Notes under the pieces: generated by a model | What the model saw: the letters and a program-made list of their open reading frames with translations, nothing else | The model's database searches: none | Told to the model about the DNA's origin: nothing | Position numbers and translations under genes: made by a program | NCBI RefSeq assembly: GCF_023242315.1 | Contig: NZ_JALLIY010000008.1 | Span: 237,671-301,670, forward strand | Direction: 5' to 3' | DNA: 64,000 nt | Origin: Pseudomonas sp. MWU13-2105 | GTDB lineage: Bacteria; Pseudomonadota; Gammaproteobacteria; Pseudomonadales; Pseudomonadaceae | Shown here: positions 56,269 to 64,000 of the stretch, in pieces | Layout: each line of letters starts with the position of its first letter | Numbering within the stretch: the stretch's first letter is position 1

Positions 56269-57522
56269 ATGATCATCCGTCCTACTCGACTCACCCCTTC
56301 GCTCGCAGTCACAGGCTTGCTCTTTGCCCTCCCGCAGATATGCAGCGCAGAAGGCTTTCTCGACGATGCCCAAGCCGGCCTGAATCTGCGTAACGCCTAC
56401 TTCAACCGAAACTTCACCAATCCGGCTCATAAGCAGAGCACCGCCGCAGAATGGACACAGAGCTTCATTCTTGATGCGCGCTCAGGCTACACGCCAGGGA
56501 CGGTCGGTTTCGGGATGGACGTTCTGGGCCTGTATTCGGTCAAGCTGGACGGCGGACGAGGCACCGGCGGTACACAGTTGTTGCCGCTGGACAACGACGG
56601 CGAGCCTGCCAGTAACTTCGGTCGACTGGGCGTGGCCGCGAAGGCAAAGATCTCCAAAACGGAGCTGAAGGTTGGCGAATGGATGCCGGTGTTGCCGATC
56701 CTGCGCTCGGACGACGGCCGTTCGCTGCCGCAGACCTTTCGTGGCGGCCAGATCACCTCGAAGGAAATCGCGGGCCTGACGCTTTACGGCGGCCAGTTCC
56801 AGGACAACAGCCCACGCAACGACTCGAGCATGACCGCCATGTTCATGAACGGTAAGCCGGGCATTACTTCCGATCGCTTCAACTTCCAGGGCGGCGAATA
56901 CAGCTTCAATGACAATCGCACGATGATCGGAGTGTGGAATGCCCAGCTCAAGGACATCTACAGCCAGCAGTACCTCAATCTGGTGCATAGCCAGCCGCTG
57001 GGCGATTGGACCCTGGGCGCCAACCTGGGCTTTTTCTACGGCAAGGACGACGGTAGCGCCAAGGCCGGCGAACTGGAGAACAAGACCTGGTCCGGGCTGT
57101 TCTCGGCCAAGTACGGTGGCAACACCTTCTATGTCGGCTTGCAGAAACTCACCGGTAACAGCGCCTGGATGCGCGTCAACGGCACCAGCGGCGGTACCCT
57201 GGCCAACGACAGCTACAACTCCAGCTATGACAATGCACAGGAACATTCCTGGCAGCTACGCCACGACTACAACTTCGCTGCCCTCGGAGTGCCGGGACTG
57301 ACCCTGATGAACCGCTATATCAGCGGCGACAATGTGCACACCGGGACCATCACCGACGGTAAGGAACGGGGGCGTGAGTCCGAGCTGGCGTACACGATAC
57401 AGAGTGGAACATTCAAGAATCTCAACGTGAGATGGCGTAACTCGACCATTCGCAGCAGCTTCAATATCAACGGTTTCGATGAAAACCGCGTCTTCATCAG
57501 CTATCCGATATCCCTGCTCTGA
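56269..57522 (+). CDS. OprD-family porin for uronates
   Basis: The 417-residue protein has a signal peptide (cleaved near ICSAEG) and OprD-family features: AGLNLRNAYFNRNFTNP, TVGFGMDVLGLYSVKLDGG, FNFQGGEYSFNDNRTMIGVW and a C-terminal DENRVFISYPISLL. It is a paralogue of the porin at 40349. Start ATG 56269 follows AACAAGGAGCACAACAATA. Its place between exuT and udh suggests it is the outer-membrane channel for galacturonate or glucuronate. Confidence 0.88.
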   Translation: MIIRPTRLTPSLAVTGLLFALPQICSAEGFLDDAQAGLNLRNAYFNRNFTNPAHKQSTAAEWTQSFILDARSGYTPGTVGFGMDVLGLYSVKLDGGRGTGGTQLLPLDNDGEPASNFGRLGVAAKAKISKTELKVGEWMPVLPILRSDDGRSLPQTFRGGQITSKEIAGLTLYGGQFQDNSPRNDSSMTAMFMNGKPGITSDRFNFQGGEYSFNDNRTMIGVWNAQLKDIYSQQYLNLVHSQPLGDWTLGANLGFFYGKDDGSAKAGELENKTWSGLFSAKYGGNTFYVGLQKLTGNSAWMRVNGTSGGTLANDSYNSSYDNAQEHSWQLRHDYNFAALGVPGLTLMNRYISGDNVHTGTITDGKERGRESELAYTIQSGTFKNLNVRWRNSTIRSSFNINGFDENRVFISYPISLL

Positions 57523-57632
57523 TCCGCAAACGATGAGCGCGTGACGCCTCGGCTGCGAGCTACCGGCACCCGAGAGCGTCTTGCCCCTGGGGGACGTTGA
57601 CAGCTATGAAAATGGCTGTTGATAATCAAATA

Positions 57633-57647
57633 TGTTGTACGACAACA
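57633..57647. promoter_or_regulatory. Uronate-locus operator copy (udh side)
   Basis: TGTTGTACGACAACA is a perfect palindrome (odd centre) 38 bp before udh. It gives udh its own regulated promoter apart from the porin gene. Confidence 0.7.
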
Positions 57648-57685
57648 CATAATGCAGACCGCAACACGTGAGAGAGCGAGCCCTA

Positions 57686-58513
57686 ATGACTAGCGCAACG
57701 ACGGAGCATCAACCCTTCAATCGCCTTCTGCTGACGGGGGCCGCCGGAGGACTCGGCAAGGTGCTGCGCCAAAGCCTGCGGCCGTTCACCCGGATATTGC
57801 GCCTCTCCGACATTGCCGAAGTGGCACCGGCGCTGGACGCGAGCGAAGAGGTTCAGCTCTGTGATCTTGCTGACAAACAAGCCGTTGACCAATTGGTCAA
57901 CGGCGTGGATGCCATCCTGCATTTTGGTGGTGTTTCGGTGGAGCGTCCTTTCGAAGAAATACTCGGTGCCAATATCTGCGGCGTATTCCACATCTATGAA
58001 GCCGCACGTCGCCACAATGTAAAACGAGTGATTTTCGCCAGTTCCAATCATGTGATCGGTTTCCACAAGCAGGGTCATCGACTGGACGCCCATTCCCCGC
58101 GTCGCCCTGACAGCTACTACGGCTTGTCGAAGTGTTACGGCGAAGACATGGCCAGCTTCTATTTCGATCGCTACGGTATCGAGACCGTCAGCATCCGTAT
58201 CGGCTCTTCGTTCAGCGAGCCGCAAAACCGCCGGATGATGAGCACCTGGTTGAGCTACGGTGACCTGACGCAATTGCTGGAGTGCGCGCTGTACACGCCG
58301 AACGTAGGCCATACGGTGGTCTATGGCGTTTCGGACAACCAGAATGTCTGGTGGGACAATGGTTATGCCGCGCACCTGAATTTCAAGGCCCGGGACAGCT
58401 CCGAGCCTTTCCGTGGCCAGGTCGAGGCGCTGCCCATGCCGGCGGCAGACGATCCGATCCTGGTCTACCAGGGCGGGGCGTTCGTGACGTTGGGGCCTTT
58501 TGGCGATGACTGA
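57686..58513 (+). CDS. udh: Uronate dehydrogenase
   Basis: The 275-residue SDR has the same length and near-identical wording as the characterised P. syringae enzyme: FNRLLLTGAAGGLGKVLRQS, ILHFGGVSVERPFEEILGAN, FASSNHVIGFHKQ, catalytic YYGLSKCYGEDMASFYFDRY, and MVYQGGAFV-type VYQGGAFVTLGPFGDD. It oxidises galacturonate or glucuronate with NAD+ to the aldarolactone. Start ATG 57686. The lactonase gene follows after 47 bp. Confidence 0.95.
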   Translation: MTSATTEHQPFNRLLLTGAAGGLGKVLRQSLRPFTRILRLSDIAEVAPALDASEEVQLCDLADKQAVDQLVNGVDAILHFGGVSVERPFEEILGANICGVFHIYEAARRHNVKRVIFASSNHVIGFHKQGHRLDAHSPRRPDSYYGLSKCYGEDMASFYFDRYGIETVSIRIGSSFSEPQNRRMMSTWLSYGDLTQLLECALYTPNVGHTVVYGVSDNQNVWWDNGYAAHLNFKARDSSEPFRGQVEALPMPAADDPILVYQGGAFVTLGPFGDD

Positions 58514-58560
58514 GGCTAGTGCAAAAGGCTGCCTGTAACGACCACCTGACTGGAACGGCC

Positions 58561-59448
58561 ATGGATGTTGAACTGATTCTCGACGCCGCTAACGCCACCG
58601 GCGAAAGCCCTGTCTGGAGCTGTCGTGAACAAGCGCTGTACTGGGTTGATATTCCCGCCGGGCGCTTGTTTCGCTGGGATCCGGAGAATCGCTCCAGCCA
58701 GAGCTGGGAGGCGCCCGAGATGCTCGCCTGCATCGCCGCGTGCCCTGACGGCAGCTGGATTGCCGGCATGGAAAGTGGATTGTTTCGACTCACCGTCAGT
58801 CTTGATGACGATCTGCAGTGCAACCGCCTGAGCAGTGTGAGCCATGCCTTGCCGGGCATGCGTTTCAACGATGGTCGTTGTGATCGCCAGGGCCGCTTTT
58901 GGGCGGGCACCATGCAGGTCGAACTGACGGCGGGGGCAATGGCTGGTGCGCTTTATCGCTATGACGGCGGGCAAAGTAGCCTATCGGGCCCTCGGCTTGA
59001 CGGCTTCGTGGTCCCCAACGGCTTGGCCTTCAGTCCCGACGGCAAGGTGATGTATTTGTCCGACTCCCATGCGTCGGTACAACTCATCTGGGCGTTCGAT
59101 TACGACATCGATAGCGGCACCCCGTACAACCGGCGCATCTTTGTCGACATGAACCAGTATCCAGGTCGGCCGGACGGCGCGGCCATCGACAGCGACGGTT
59201 GTTATTGGATATGTGCCAACGATGCCGGGATGATTCATCGCTTTACTCCCCAAGGCCAGCTGGAACGCTCCATTACCTTGCCAGTGAAGAAACCGACCAT
59301 GTGTGCCTTCGGTGGCCGCAACATGGAAACCCTGTTCGTCACCTCGATCCGTCCGGCTGGCGATCTGAGTGACCAGCCGCTGGCGGGCGGTGTTTTTGCT
59401 GTCCAGCCGGGTGTTCGCGGGTTGGCGGAGGCGTTGTTCGGCGGATAG
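58561..59448 (+). CDS. uxuL: SMP-30/gluconolactonase-type aldarolactonase
   Basis: The 295-residue six-bladed propeller protein has GESPVWSCREQALYWVDIPA with the metal-binding Glu, MRFNDGRCDRQGRFWAGTM with Asn/Asp ligands, VPNGLAFSPDGKVMYLSDSH and GRPDGAAIDSDGCYWICAN. Placed directly after udh, it should hydrolyse the galactaro- or glucarolactone product to the open aldarate, as UxuL does in P. syringae. The symbol rests on context and family, not on a direct comparison. Confidence 0.85.
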   Translation: MDVELILDAANATGESPVWSCREQALYWVDIPAGRLFRWDPENRSSQSWEAPEMLACIAACPDGSWIAGMESGLFRLTVSLDDDLQCNRLSSVSHALPGMRFNDGRCDRQGRFWAGTMQVELTAGAMAGALYRYDGGQSSLSGPRLDGFVVPNGLAFSPDGKVMYLSDSHASVQLIWAFDYDIDSGTPYNRRIFVDMNQYPGRPDGAAIDSDGCYWICANDAGMIHRFTPQGQLERSITLPVKKPTMCAFGGRNMETLFVTSIRPAGDLSDQPLAGGVFAVQPGVRGLAEALFGG

Positions 59449-59618
59449 TCCCTCGCCACTGCATAGACCTTGAACCGCACGCCATGGGACTTGTGCCAGC
59501 CACTTTATCGCTCCCGTGGCGTTATTCTTTTACCGCTGTTTCCCGACAGCTATCCAGCATAGTCCGGATGTTCGGTCACAGACACAACAGGTATTGCGGT
59601 TGTGCGTGGCCTTGATTG

Positions 59619-59645
59619 AAGCCCGTTCATTGTGCCGACGGGCTT
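59619..59645. other. Hairpin just upstream of the toxin-like gene
   Basis: AAGCCCGT and ACGGGCTT form an 8-bp stem with an 11-base loop, ending 29 bp before the start codon at 59675. It may terminate transcription from the lactonase side or lie in the leader of the toxin-like mRNA. The remainder of 59449-59674 shows nothing else. Confidence 0.45.
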
Positions 59646-59674
59646 GATCGTAATTGCAAGCATCCGGGAGAGAT

Positions 59675-62212
59675 ATGAACGAGGTTTTAATTCCTGCACC
59701 AGACGTTGAGCACGTCGGGCTCGTAGCCGGGCTGCAAGCCAATCCGCAACTGGATCAATTTGTCCGCGAGCGCGGTGTGCTGTTGCCCGATCCCGCCAAA
59801 GTCGCCACAAGCCTGATTCGTCAGCATGCCCAGTCGCAGTGGCAGTTGGATCTCGATCCCGAAAAGACCTTGCTGGTCAATCTGCACTATCGCCGACAGG
59901 GCAATGTCGGGACCCTCGGCCAGGTGGTTTACCAGCAGACGCTGACCCAGGCCATGCTCTCCAACTATCAGGAGGGTAATCATTTCTTGCAACGCCTGTT
60001 GCCAGGGCGTTTCGAGTTGGCACCGCCGATCACACCGGTCGAAAAACTCCCCGAAGTCCAGCTCAATCCGTTGGATGTCGACTACCTGAAGACACACTAC
60101 ATCGACTACCGCGGTATTTATCGACGTGTGACGCCGCAGCACTATGGCCCCGACACGCAGCTCGATATCAATCCACGGGATTTCCAGCAGTTTGTCTGGG
60201 ATACGGATTTCTACAATCTTTACACCCCTGGGCAAGATGCCTATTGGCGTGAGCATGGGCAGGATTATCGCGATTTACTCAAGTGCGCATTGCTCAAGGC
60301 TGCGGACTTGCAGTGGTATGAAGGTTCGCTGAAGTGGGAGGATCGCAATCTGGTCTGGCGTGCGGCCGGGCTCAATCACTGGCAGTGCTGGCATGAACTG
60401 AGTGTCGCGCAGATACAGGCGGCGTCGGTGCCCGGAGCTTATTGCGAGGTTGCCCTCCTGGCGATCTACGGGTACGCCGCCACCGACCTGGTGCTGTTTT
60501 GCGATCGAGCGTTCGGGCGGGTCGTGCTGTATGTCCCGGGCAACGCTTCGCCCCTGCACGGCTTCGCCGAAATCGGCTTGATGAAGGCGTGGCTCGCGCG
60601 CCAGGTCAGGATTCCGGCGTTGCGCCAGAAGTTGGCCAGTCATTTCGAACTGAGTGATCGTCCCGACGGCCTGTCCTACAGCGGACTGGAGACGGCTCTG
60701 GTCGGTTTGTCCAAGTACCCCAAGTTGCACATGTTGCCCTACGACCGCCCGGGGTTCACGGCCTCGGGCGTGTGGGACCCGCAACAATATGTCGGCACAA
60801 GCCCGATCATCACTGGCGATCCTTTCGAACATCTGCGTGACTTGCAGCGTCGTCGCGCGGTGCGTGATATCGACCTGATCGTCCGCAGCGATGCCAGTGT
60901 CGTCAAGACCCTCTGGCGTCACTGTCTCGAGTCCGTGGCGAATGCCGCGGGGGCACTTGCGTTGGCCTGTCCCGAATTCGAGCTGGTGGCCGGGTTGCTC
61001 GGTTTGGCTGAGGCGGGAATGGGCCTGGAGCAGGTGGTCGAGGCTCATTCCACGGACGAGCGAGCGGCCGGGATGACGCGGGTTTTCTTCGGTTTGCTCA
61101 ATGCCGCGCCGCTGGCCGCGCGGGCGAAGCTGCCCGAGGTGTTCGCGCAGCCCTTGCCGGATCAGGCCGGGATGTCGCCGACAACGCCTGTCGAGCCGCT
61201 GCCGGAGCGCGCCCCTCCAGTCGCAACGCTGCCAGAGCCGCCACAATCCGCCGCGATTGAGGTGGCCCTGGTCAATCGCCTGCGTCCGGGTCAGGCGCGG
61301 ATTATCCGTTCGCATGCCGTGGGCAATGTCTCGCTCAAGGGGCTCAAACCCAATGCCGAGGGGATTTATCAGGTCGGCGAACAGGGCTTCTATATTCGCT
61401 ATACCGATCCCGAGGGGTATTCGGGGATCTATGAGATACGCAGCGATTTCAAACTGCGCGACGGTATCGTGCAGGTGATCGACCCACAGACTCGCAAACC
61501 TGTCGGACTCACCCTGCAGCGCGGAAAAGCCCTGGGGCTGCAGGGCGCGGGGCTCAATCCACACTGGGATCCGGAGTGGGAAATCTACCTGAGCGGGGCG
61601 GGTCCGCAGCATTCGCCTGCGGTGGCTGGGCCGTCAGATGCCGCACTGTCCGAGCCGCCGTCGCCGCAGAGCTCAGTCGACTCGCCGGCCTCCGATTCGG
61701 GCAGCGTGAGTTCCGGCGATGACTACGAGGTCTATGACGACAGTGAGTTGCTACGTGACAATCCGTTCAAATCCCAGGTGATTCTGCCGCCGGGTGGCCA
61801 CTTCAATAGCCGCGGCATGATCCAGCGAGCGGATTTCACTGAGTTGTTCCGGGTCGAGAAAAAAATGCGTGTCGAGCGCCGTGGCGATCCGCTGGATTAT
61901 GGCTTCAGGGCCTCGAATTTCTTTGGTGGAGTTCCGAAGATGCTCGATGGGGAGGTGTTGATCGTCTCCCGAACCCGCGCCGGAGCGCAGGCCTATGGGC
62001 GTTCCGAGTTCGGTTTTGGCGAATACCAGTGTTACCGGATCGACGCCCGGGGGCTGCCCGCCGTCTCCTATGGGGAAAATCTGCAGTACAACGCGCAGTT
62101 CACTCGTTTACGGCAGTCGGCCGAGGATGATATCCAGGGCGCCTTGACCTTTGACGAGGTCCATGTGTCCAACGCTGCCCTGGATCACAGGCGTATTACC
62201 TACGCGGGCTGA
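59675..62212 (+). CDS. Large DUF6543-like (dermonecrotic toxin-type) protein with ART-like C-terminus
   Basis: The 845-residue protein starts at ATG 59675 behind CGGGAGAGAT and has no signal peptide. Residues about 130-330 (VDYLKTHYIDYRGIYRRVTP, LLKCALLKAADLQWYEGSLK, VVLYVPGNASPLHGFAEIG) resemble the DUF6543 'dermonecrotic toxin' proteins of Pseudomonas. A Pro-rich linker (505-540) and a Ser/Asp-rich linker (640-700) follow. The last 120 residues hold ELFRVEK (Arg726), IVSRTRAGAQAYG (765-767) and TFDEVHV (Glu828), spaced like the R-S-E of cholera-type ADP-ribosyltransferases. I infer a multi-domain effector; no immunity or secretion gene is evident. Confidence 0.7.
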   Translation: MNEVLIPAPDVEHVGLVAGLQANPQLDQFVRERGVLLPDPAKVATSLIRQHAQSQWQLDLDPEKTLLVNLHYRRQGNVGTLGQVVYQQTLTQAMLSNYQEGNHFLQRLLPGRFELAPPITPVEKLPEVQLNPLDVDYLKTHYIDYRGIYRRVTPQHYGPDTQLDINPRDFQQFVWDTDFYNLYTPGQDAYWREHGQDYRDLLKCALLKAADLQWYEGSLKWEDRNLVWRAAGLNHWQCWHELSVAQIQAASVPGAYCEVALLAIYGYAATDLVLFCDRAFGRVVLYVPGNASPLHGFAEIGLMKAWLARQVRIPALRQKLASHFELSDRPDGLSYSGLETALVGLSKYPKLHMLPYDRPGFTASGVWDPQQYVGTSPIITGDPFEHLRDLQRRRAVRDIDLIVRSDASVVKTLWRHCLESVANAAGALALACPEFELVAGLLGLAEAGMGLEQVVEAHSTDERAAGMTRVFFGLLNAAPLAARAKLPEVFAQPLPDQAGMSPTTPVEPLPERAPPVATLPEPPQSAAIEVALVNRLRPGQARIIRSHAVGNVSLKGLKPNAEGIYQVGEQGFYIRYTDPEGYSGIYEIRSDFKLRDGIVQVIDPQTRKPVGLTLQRGKALGLQGAGLNPHWDPEWEIYLSGAGPQHSPAVAGPSDAALSEPPSPQSSVDSPASDSGSVSSGDDYEVYDDSELLRDNPFKSQVILPPGGHFNSRGMIQRADFTELFRVEKKMRVERRGDPLDYGFRASNFFGGVPKMLDGEVLIVSRTRAGAQAYGRSEFGFGEYQCYRIDARGLPAVSYGENLQYNAQFTRLRQSAEDDIQGALTFDEVHVSNAALDHRRITYAG

Positions 62213-62341
62213 AGGTCCGTCGTGTCAATACGGTCGGTGTGGATTCCGCTTGCCTGGCGATATGTCCGGTGCGGGACTCGCCGGCCTTATCGCCCCAGGG
62301 CGTTGGACAATGGGGCTGAAATATTTCAAGGTCTTGAGCGC

Positions 62342-63538
62342 TTACGCACCGACCATTCGTTGATGCAAATCAGGGAACAGAAGTTGTGCAAACCAGATGG
62401 GCAAACCGGGATACAGGTCACGGGCTTTGGGGCTCTGGCTCTCTACAAGGCCCAGCTTCACGAGCGCGGTGAGTTGATCGCTTGCCACCCGATCACTGAG
62501 GCCGGTGAACACTTTGAAGTCAGCACGACTGACGGCTCCTTGGGTCAGCAGTATCTGCAGCGCTCGGGCTGACTCCGGCTTCAACCCGACCTTCAGGAGG
62601 CGTGGGTCCCATTTGAATATGATCTCCAGGCGCCCTTTCAGGTGAGTAATATTCAATGCCCGTTCTGTATAGCGCATCTGATCCAGGCAGGTCTCCAGCA
62701 TGAACCCGATGAACTCGAATAACCCGGCTTGAGTGAGTTGTCCTCGCCCATCAAGGTCACCCCGTCGGGGTTTGTCTGCATTGGCAAGATAGGCGTAATA
62801 GGCTTGCTGCTGTCGCGCCAGCCCCCTTGAAAGGGACCAAAGCGGTGATGCCAGGCCGAGCTTATGCAGTTGCAGGTGAGTAATCAGCCTTACGCTGCGT
62901 CCGTTACCGTCCACGAAAGGATGAACCCAGGCCAGCCGGTGATGATAGGCCATGGTGGCAAGCAAGCGGCTGCGGGCATCGGGGAGTCGTCCGTAGACTT
63001 GTTGCATCCGCACCCGCATGGAGGTGACCGCGTTGCTGGCTGGGGCTGTGTGATTTCCCACCAGAACATCCTGTTGAGCTTCGTCGCGCAGTTGCCCGGG
63101 TACCAGCAATCGGCCCTTACTCAGGTGCAACTGTTCCTGGTCGACACCGTCAAAAAGGCGCTTGTGTATGCGCGCTATGAACTTCGGATCAAAGAGGGTC
63201 GGCCAGGGAGATTCAGGATAAATCTTGAGTGCTCGCTCAAAAGCTTCCTGGGCACCGATATGGGTCATCGCCAGTTCTGACAGTTCTTAACGGTTGCGCT
63301 TCGGTGATGAAGGTGCCAGCGTCATGGGCTCGGTAAACTGGCCTTCGATCAGGTTGCTGTAAAAACTATTGGTTACCCGCAGGAGTCCGCCGACACGGAT
63401 AGCTGTCTCTGGAGGGATCATTCCGGTCAGTTTTCCTGCCAGGAATGGTACCTCTTCAGCCAGTTTCAGAATTTCAGCCGGAAAGGTCGGCATGAGAGGC
63501 TCAAGCCAGTGATTTCCTGTGACTAACTCGGTCGACAT
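62342..63538 (-). pseudogene. Fic-domain AMP-transferase split by an in-frame TAA
   Basis: ATG 63538 opens an 83-codon frame (MSTELVTGNHWLEPLMP..) containing SNLIEG (residues 61-66), the (S/T)xxxE(G/N) inhibitory helix of class II Fic proteins. It ends at TAA 63287-63289. The same frame continues ELSELA and then ATG 63268, which opens a 308-codon frame with the catalytic HPFVDGNGRSVR (62888-62923) and a C-terminal winged helix. One CAA-to-TAA change would explain the split. If translation restarts at 63268, a Fic core free of its inhibitory helix would be made. It converges on the toxin-like gene. Confidence 0.8.
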
Positions 63539-63623
63539 TTTGACTCCAGTCGCGGATTTTTTTGCGGATTTTTTCTGATGGAAAATCAGCGTCGGGATTC
63601 TCTTTTCTGATCGATATCCTGCA

Positions 63624-63866
63624 TTGCACGAGGTTCTCTACATCGACCGCAATGCACCATTGGTTGATCTGCATGCCTGCGTCAGCGAGCGCATGCGGGC
63701 GGTCAACAAGTTGAAGACCTTGTTCACCTGTAGCCGACTGAGCGATAGCGATCCACGGGGCCTGGGCAATATCGCCGCGATCTCACGGCTGTTGTTACAG
63801 GACGCCAGTGACGTATTCGACGTGATCGAAACACGAGGGCTGGAAGCAAAACACATGGCTTCATAA
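63624..63866 (+). CDS. Small hypothetical protein, possibly a fragment
   Basis: An open frame from TTG 63624 to TAA 63866 encodes 80 residues (LYIDRNAPLVDLHACVSERM.., RGLGNIAAISRLLLQDASDV). It has helical coding character, but there is no ATG upstream before the stop at 63576 and no good ribosome-binding site. It resembles the C-terminal part of small Pseudomonas proteins of unknown function, so it may be a remnant. Confidence 0.4.
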   Translation: MHEVLYIDRNAPLVDLHACVSERMRAVNKLKTLFTCSRLSDSDPRGLGNIAAISRLLLQDASDVFDVIETRGLEAKHMAS

Positions 63867-63890
63867 CGCAGTGATCAGGCGCAAACAAAA

Positions 63891-63914
63891 AAGCCCTGAA
63901 CAGGTTCAGGGCTT
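63891..63914 (-). terminator. Rho-independent terminator
   Basis: AAGCCCTGAAC and GTTCAGGGCTT form an 11-bp stem with a 2-base core loop (AG). Read on the minus strand it is followed by a run of six T residues, so it mainly terminates a minus-strand gene entering from the right edge. It can also stop the small plus-strand gene, which ends 24 bp before it. Confidence 0.88.
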
Positions 63915-63954
63915 TTCGGTATTCCAGTCTATTCACCCAAGGTGAACAGCAGCA

Positions 63955-64000
63955 TCAATCCCAGCTCAATGCACCGCCAGTCTGATACTCGATCACACGG
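63955..64000 (-). CDS. Possible 3' end of a minus-strand gene (partial)
   Basis: The minus strand reads RVIEYQTGGALSWD and then TGA at 63955-63957, 41 bp before the terminator stem. An overlapping frame ends with TAG at 63929. The strong minus-strand terminator shows that a gene should end here, but 14 residues are too few to name it. Confidence 0.35.
   Translation of the reverse strand, partial: RVIEYQTGGALSWD

Noticed and set aside
60275..61612. 445-codon minus-strand frame opposite the toxin-like gene
   Set aside because: No ribosome-binding site or domain; the plus strand has the conserved protein character and linker structure.

Overview
The window looks like chromosomal DNA of a Pseudomonas from the P. 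fluorescens complex. The evidence is GC-rich coding sequence throughout, OprD-family porins, a gluconate LacI/GntR-kinase-permease cluster, a uronate dehydrogenase nearly identical in wording to the P. syringae enzyme, and many intergenic REP/REPIN palindromes of the kind 'TGTAGGAGC..GGCTTGCC..GCGATGGC'. I see no tRNA, rRNA, CRISPR array, insertion sequence or phage module. The taxonomic call is inference from gene content; no marker gene is present.

Layout. 1-9.3 kb holds assorted single genes: a periplasmic methyltransferase, GNAT, desaturase, orphan solute-binding proteins, an ECF sigma gene whose 3' end has been replaced by a REP sequence, a GST with its divergent LysR gene, and an NAD-epimerase. 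9.3-12.6 kb is the gluconate module gntR/gntK/gntP with three shared operators. 12.8-14.7 kb has an alanine-type aminotransferase and a GyrI-like protein. 14.9-23.3 kb is a complete Kdp potassium system with two tiny membrane ORFs, then kdpA, kdpC, kdpB (C before B), a REP block, and kdpD-kdpE. 23.6-34.2 kb carries a methyltransferase, a delta-60 repeat protein, a tandem GNAT pair, a YCII-SRPBCC-ECF sigma operon, a PACE-type efflux protein with divergent LysR, an SDR/LysR pair and a PiT phosphate transporter.

34-50.9 kb contains a CorA/ZntB transporter, a chemoreceptor, a DUF1445/MFS/OprD-porin group, glpQ, a glutamine-amidotransferase-like operon with its LysR gene, a BdlA-like PAS receptor beside a MASE2-GGDEF cyclase, and a TetR/metallo-hydrolase divergent pair with a clear operator. 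51-54.3 kb has an amidase interrupted by an in-frame TAG, an adenylate-kinase-like protein, an XRE regulator under a LexA-like palindrome, and a chorismate mutase-like protein.

54.4-59.4 kb is a hexuronate locus: exuT, an OprD porin, udh and an SMP-30 lactonase. Three copies of a palindrome with core TGTTGTACGACAACA sit at its promoters. Together these genes would take up galacturonate or glucuronate and oxidise it to the aldarate; the downstream dehydratase genes are not in the window. 59.6-63.9 kb looks like accessory DNA: an 845-residue DUF6543-like protein with an ADP-ribosyltransferase-like C-terminus, converging on a Fic gene in which an in-frame TAA separates the inhibitory helix from the catalytic core.
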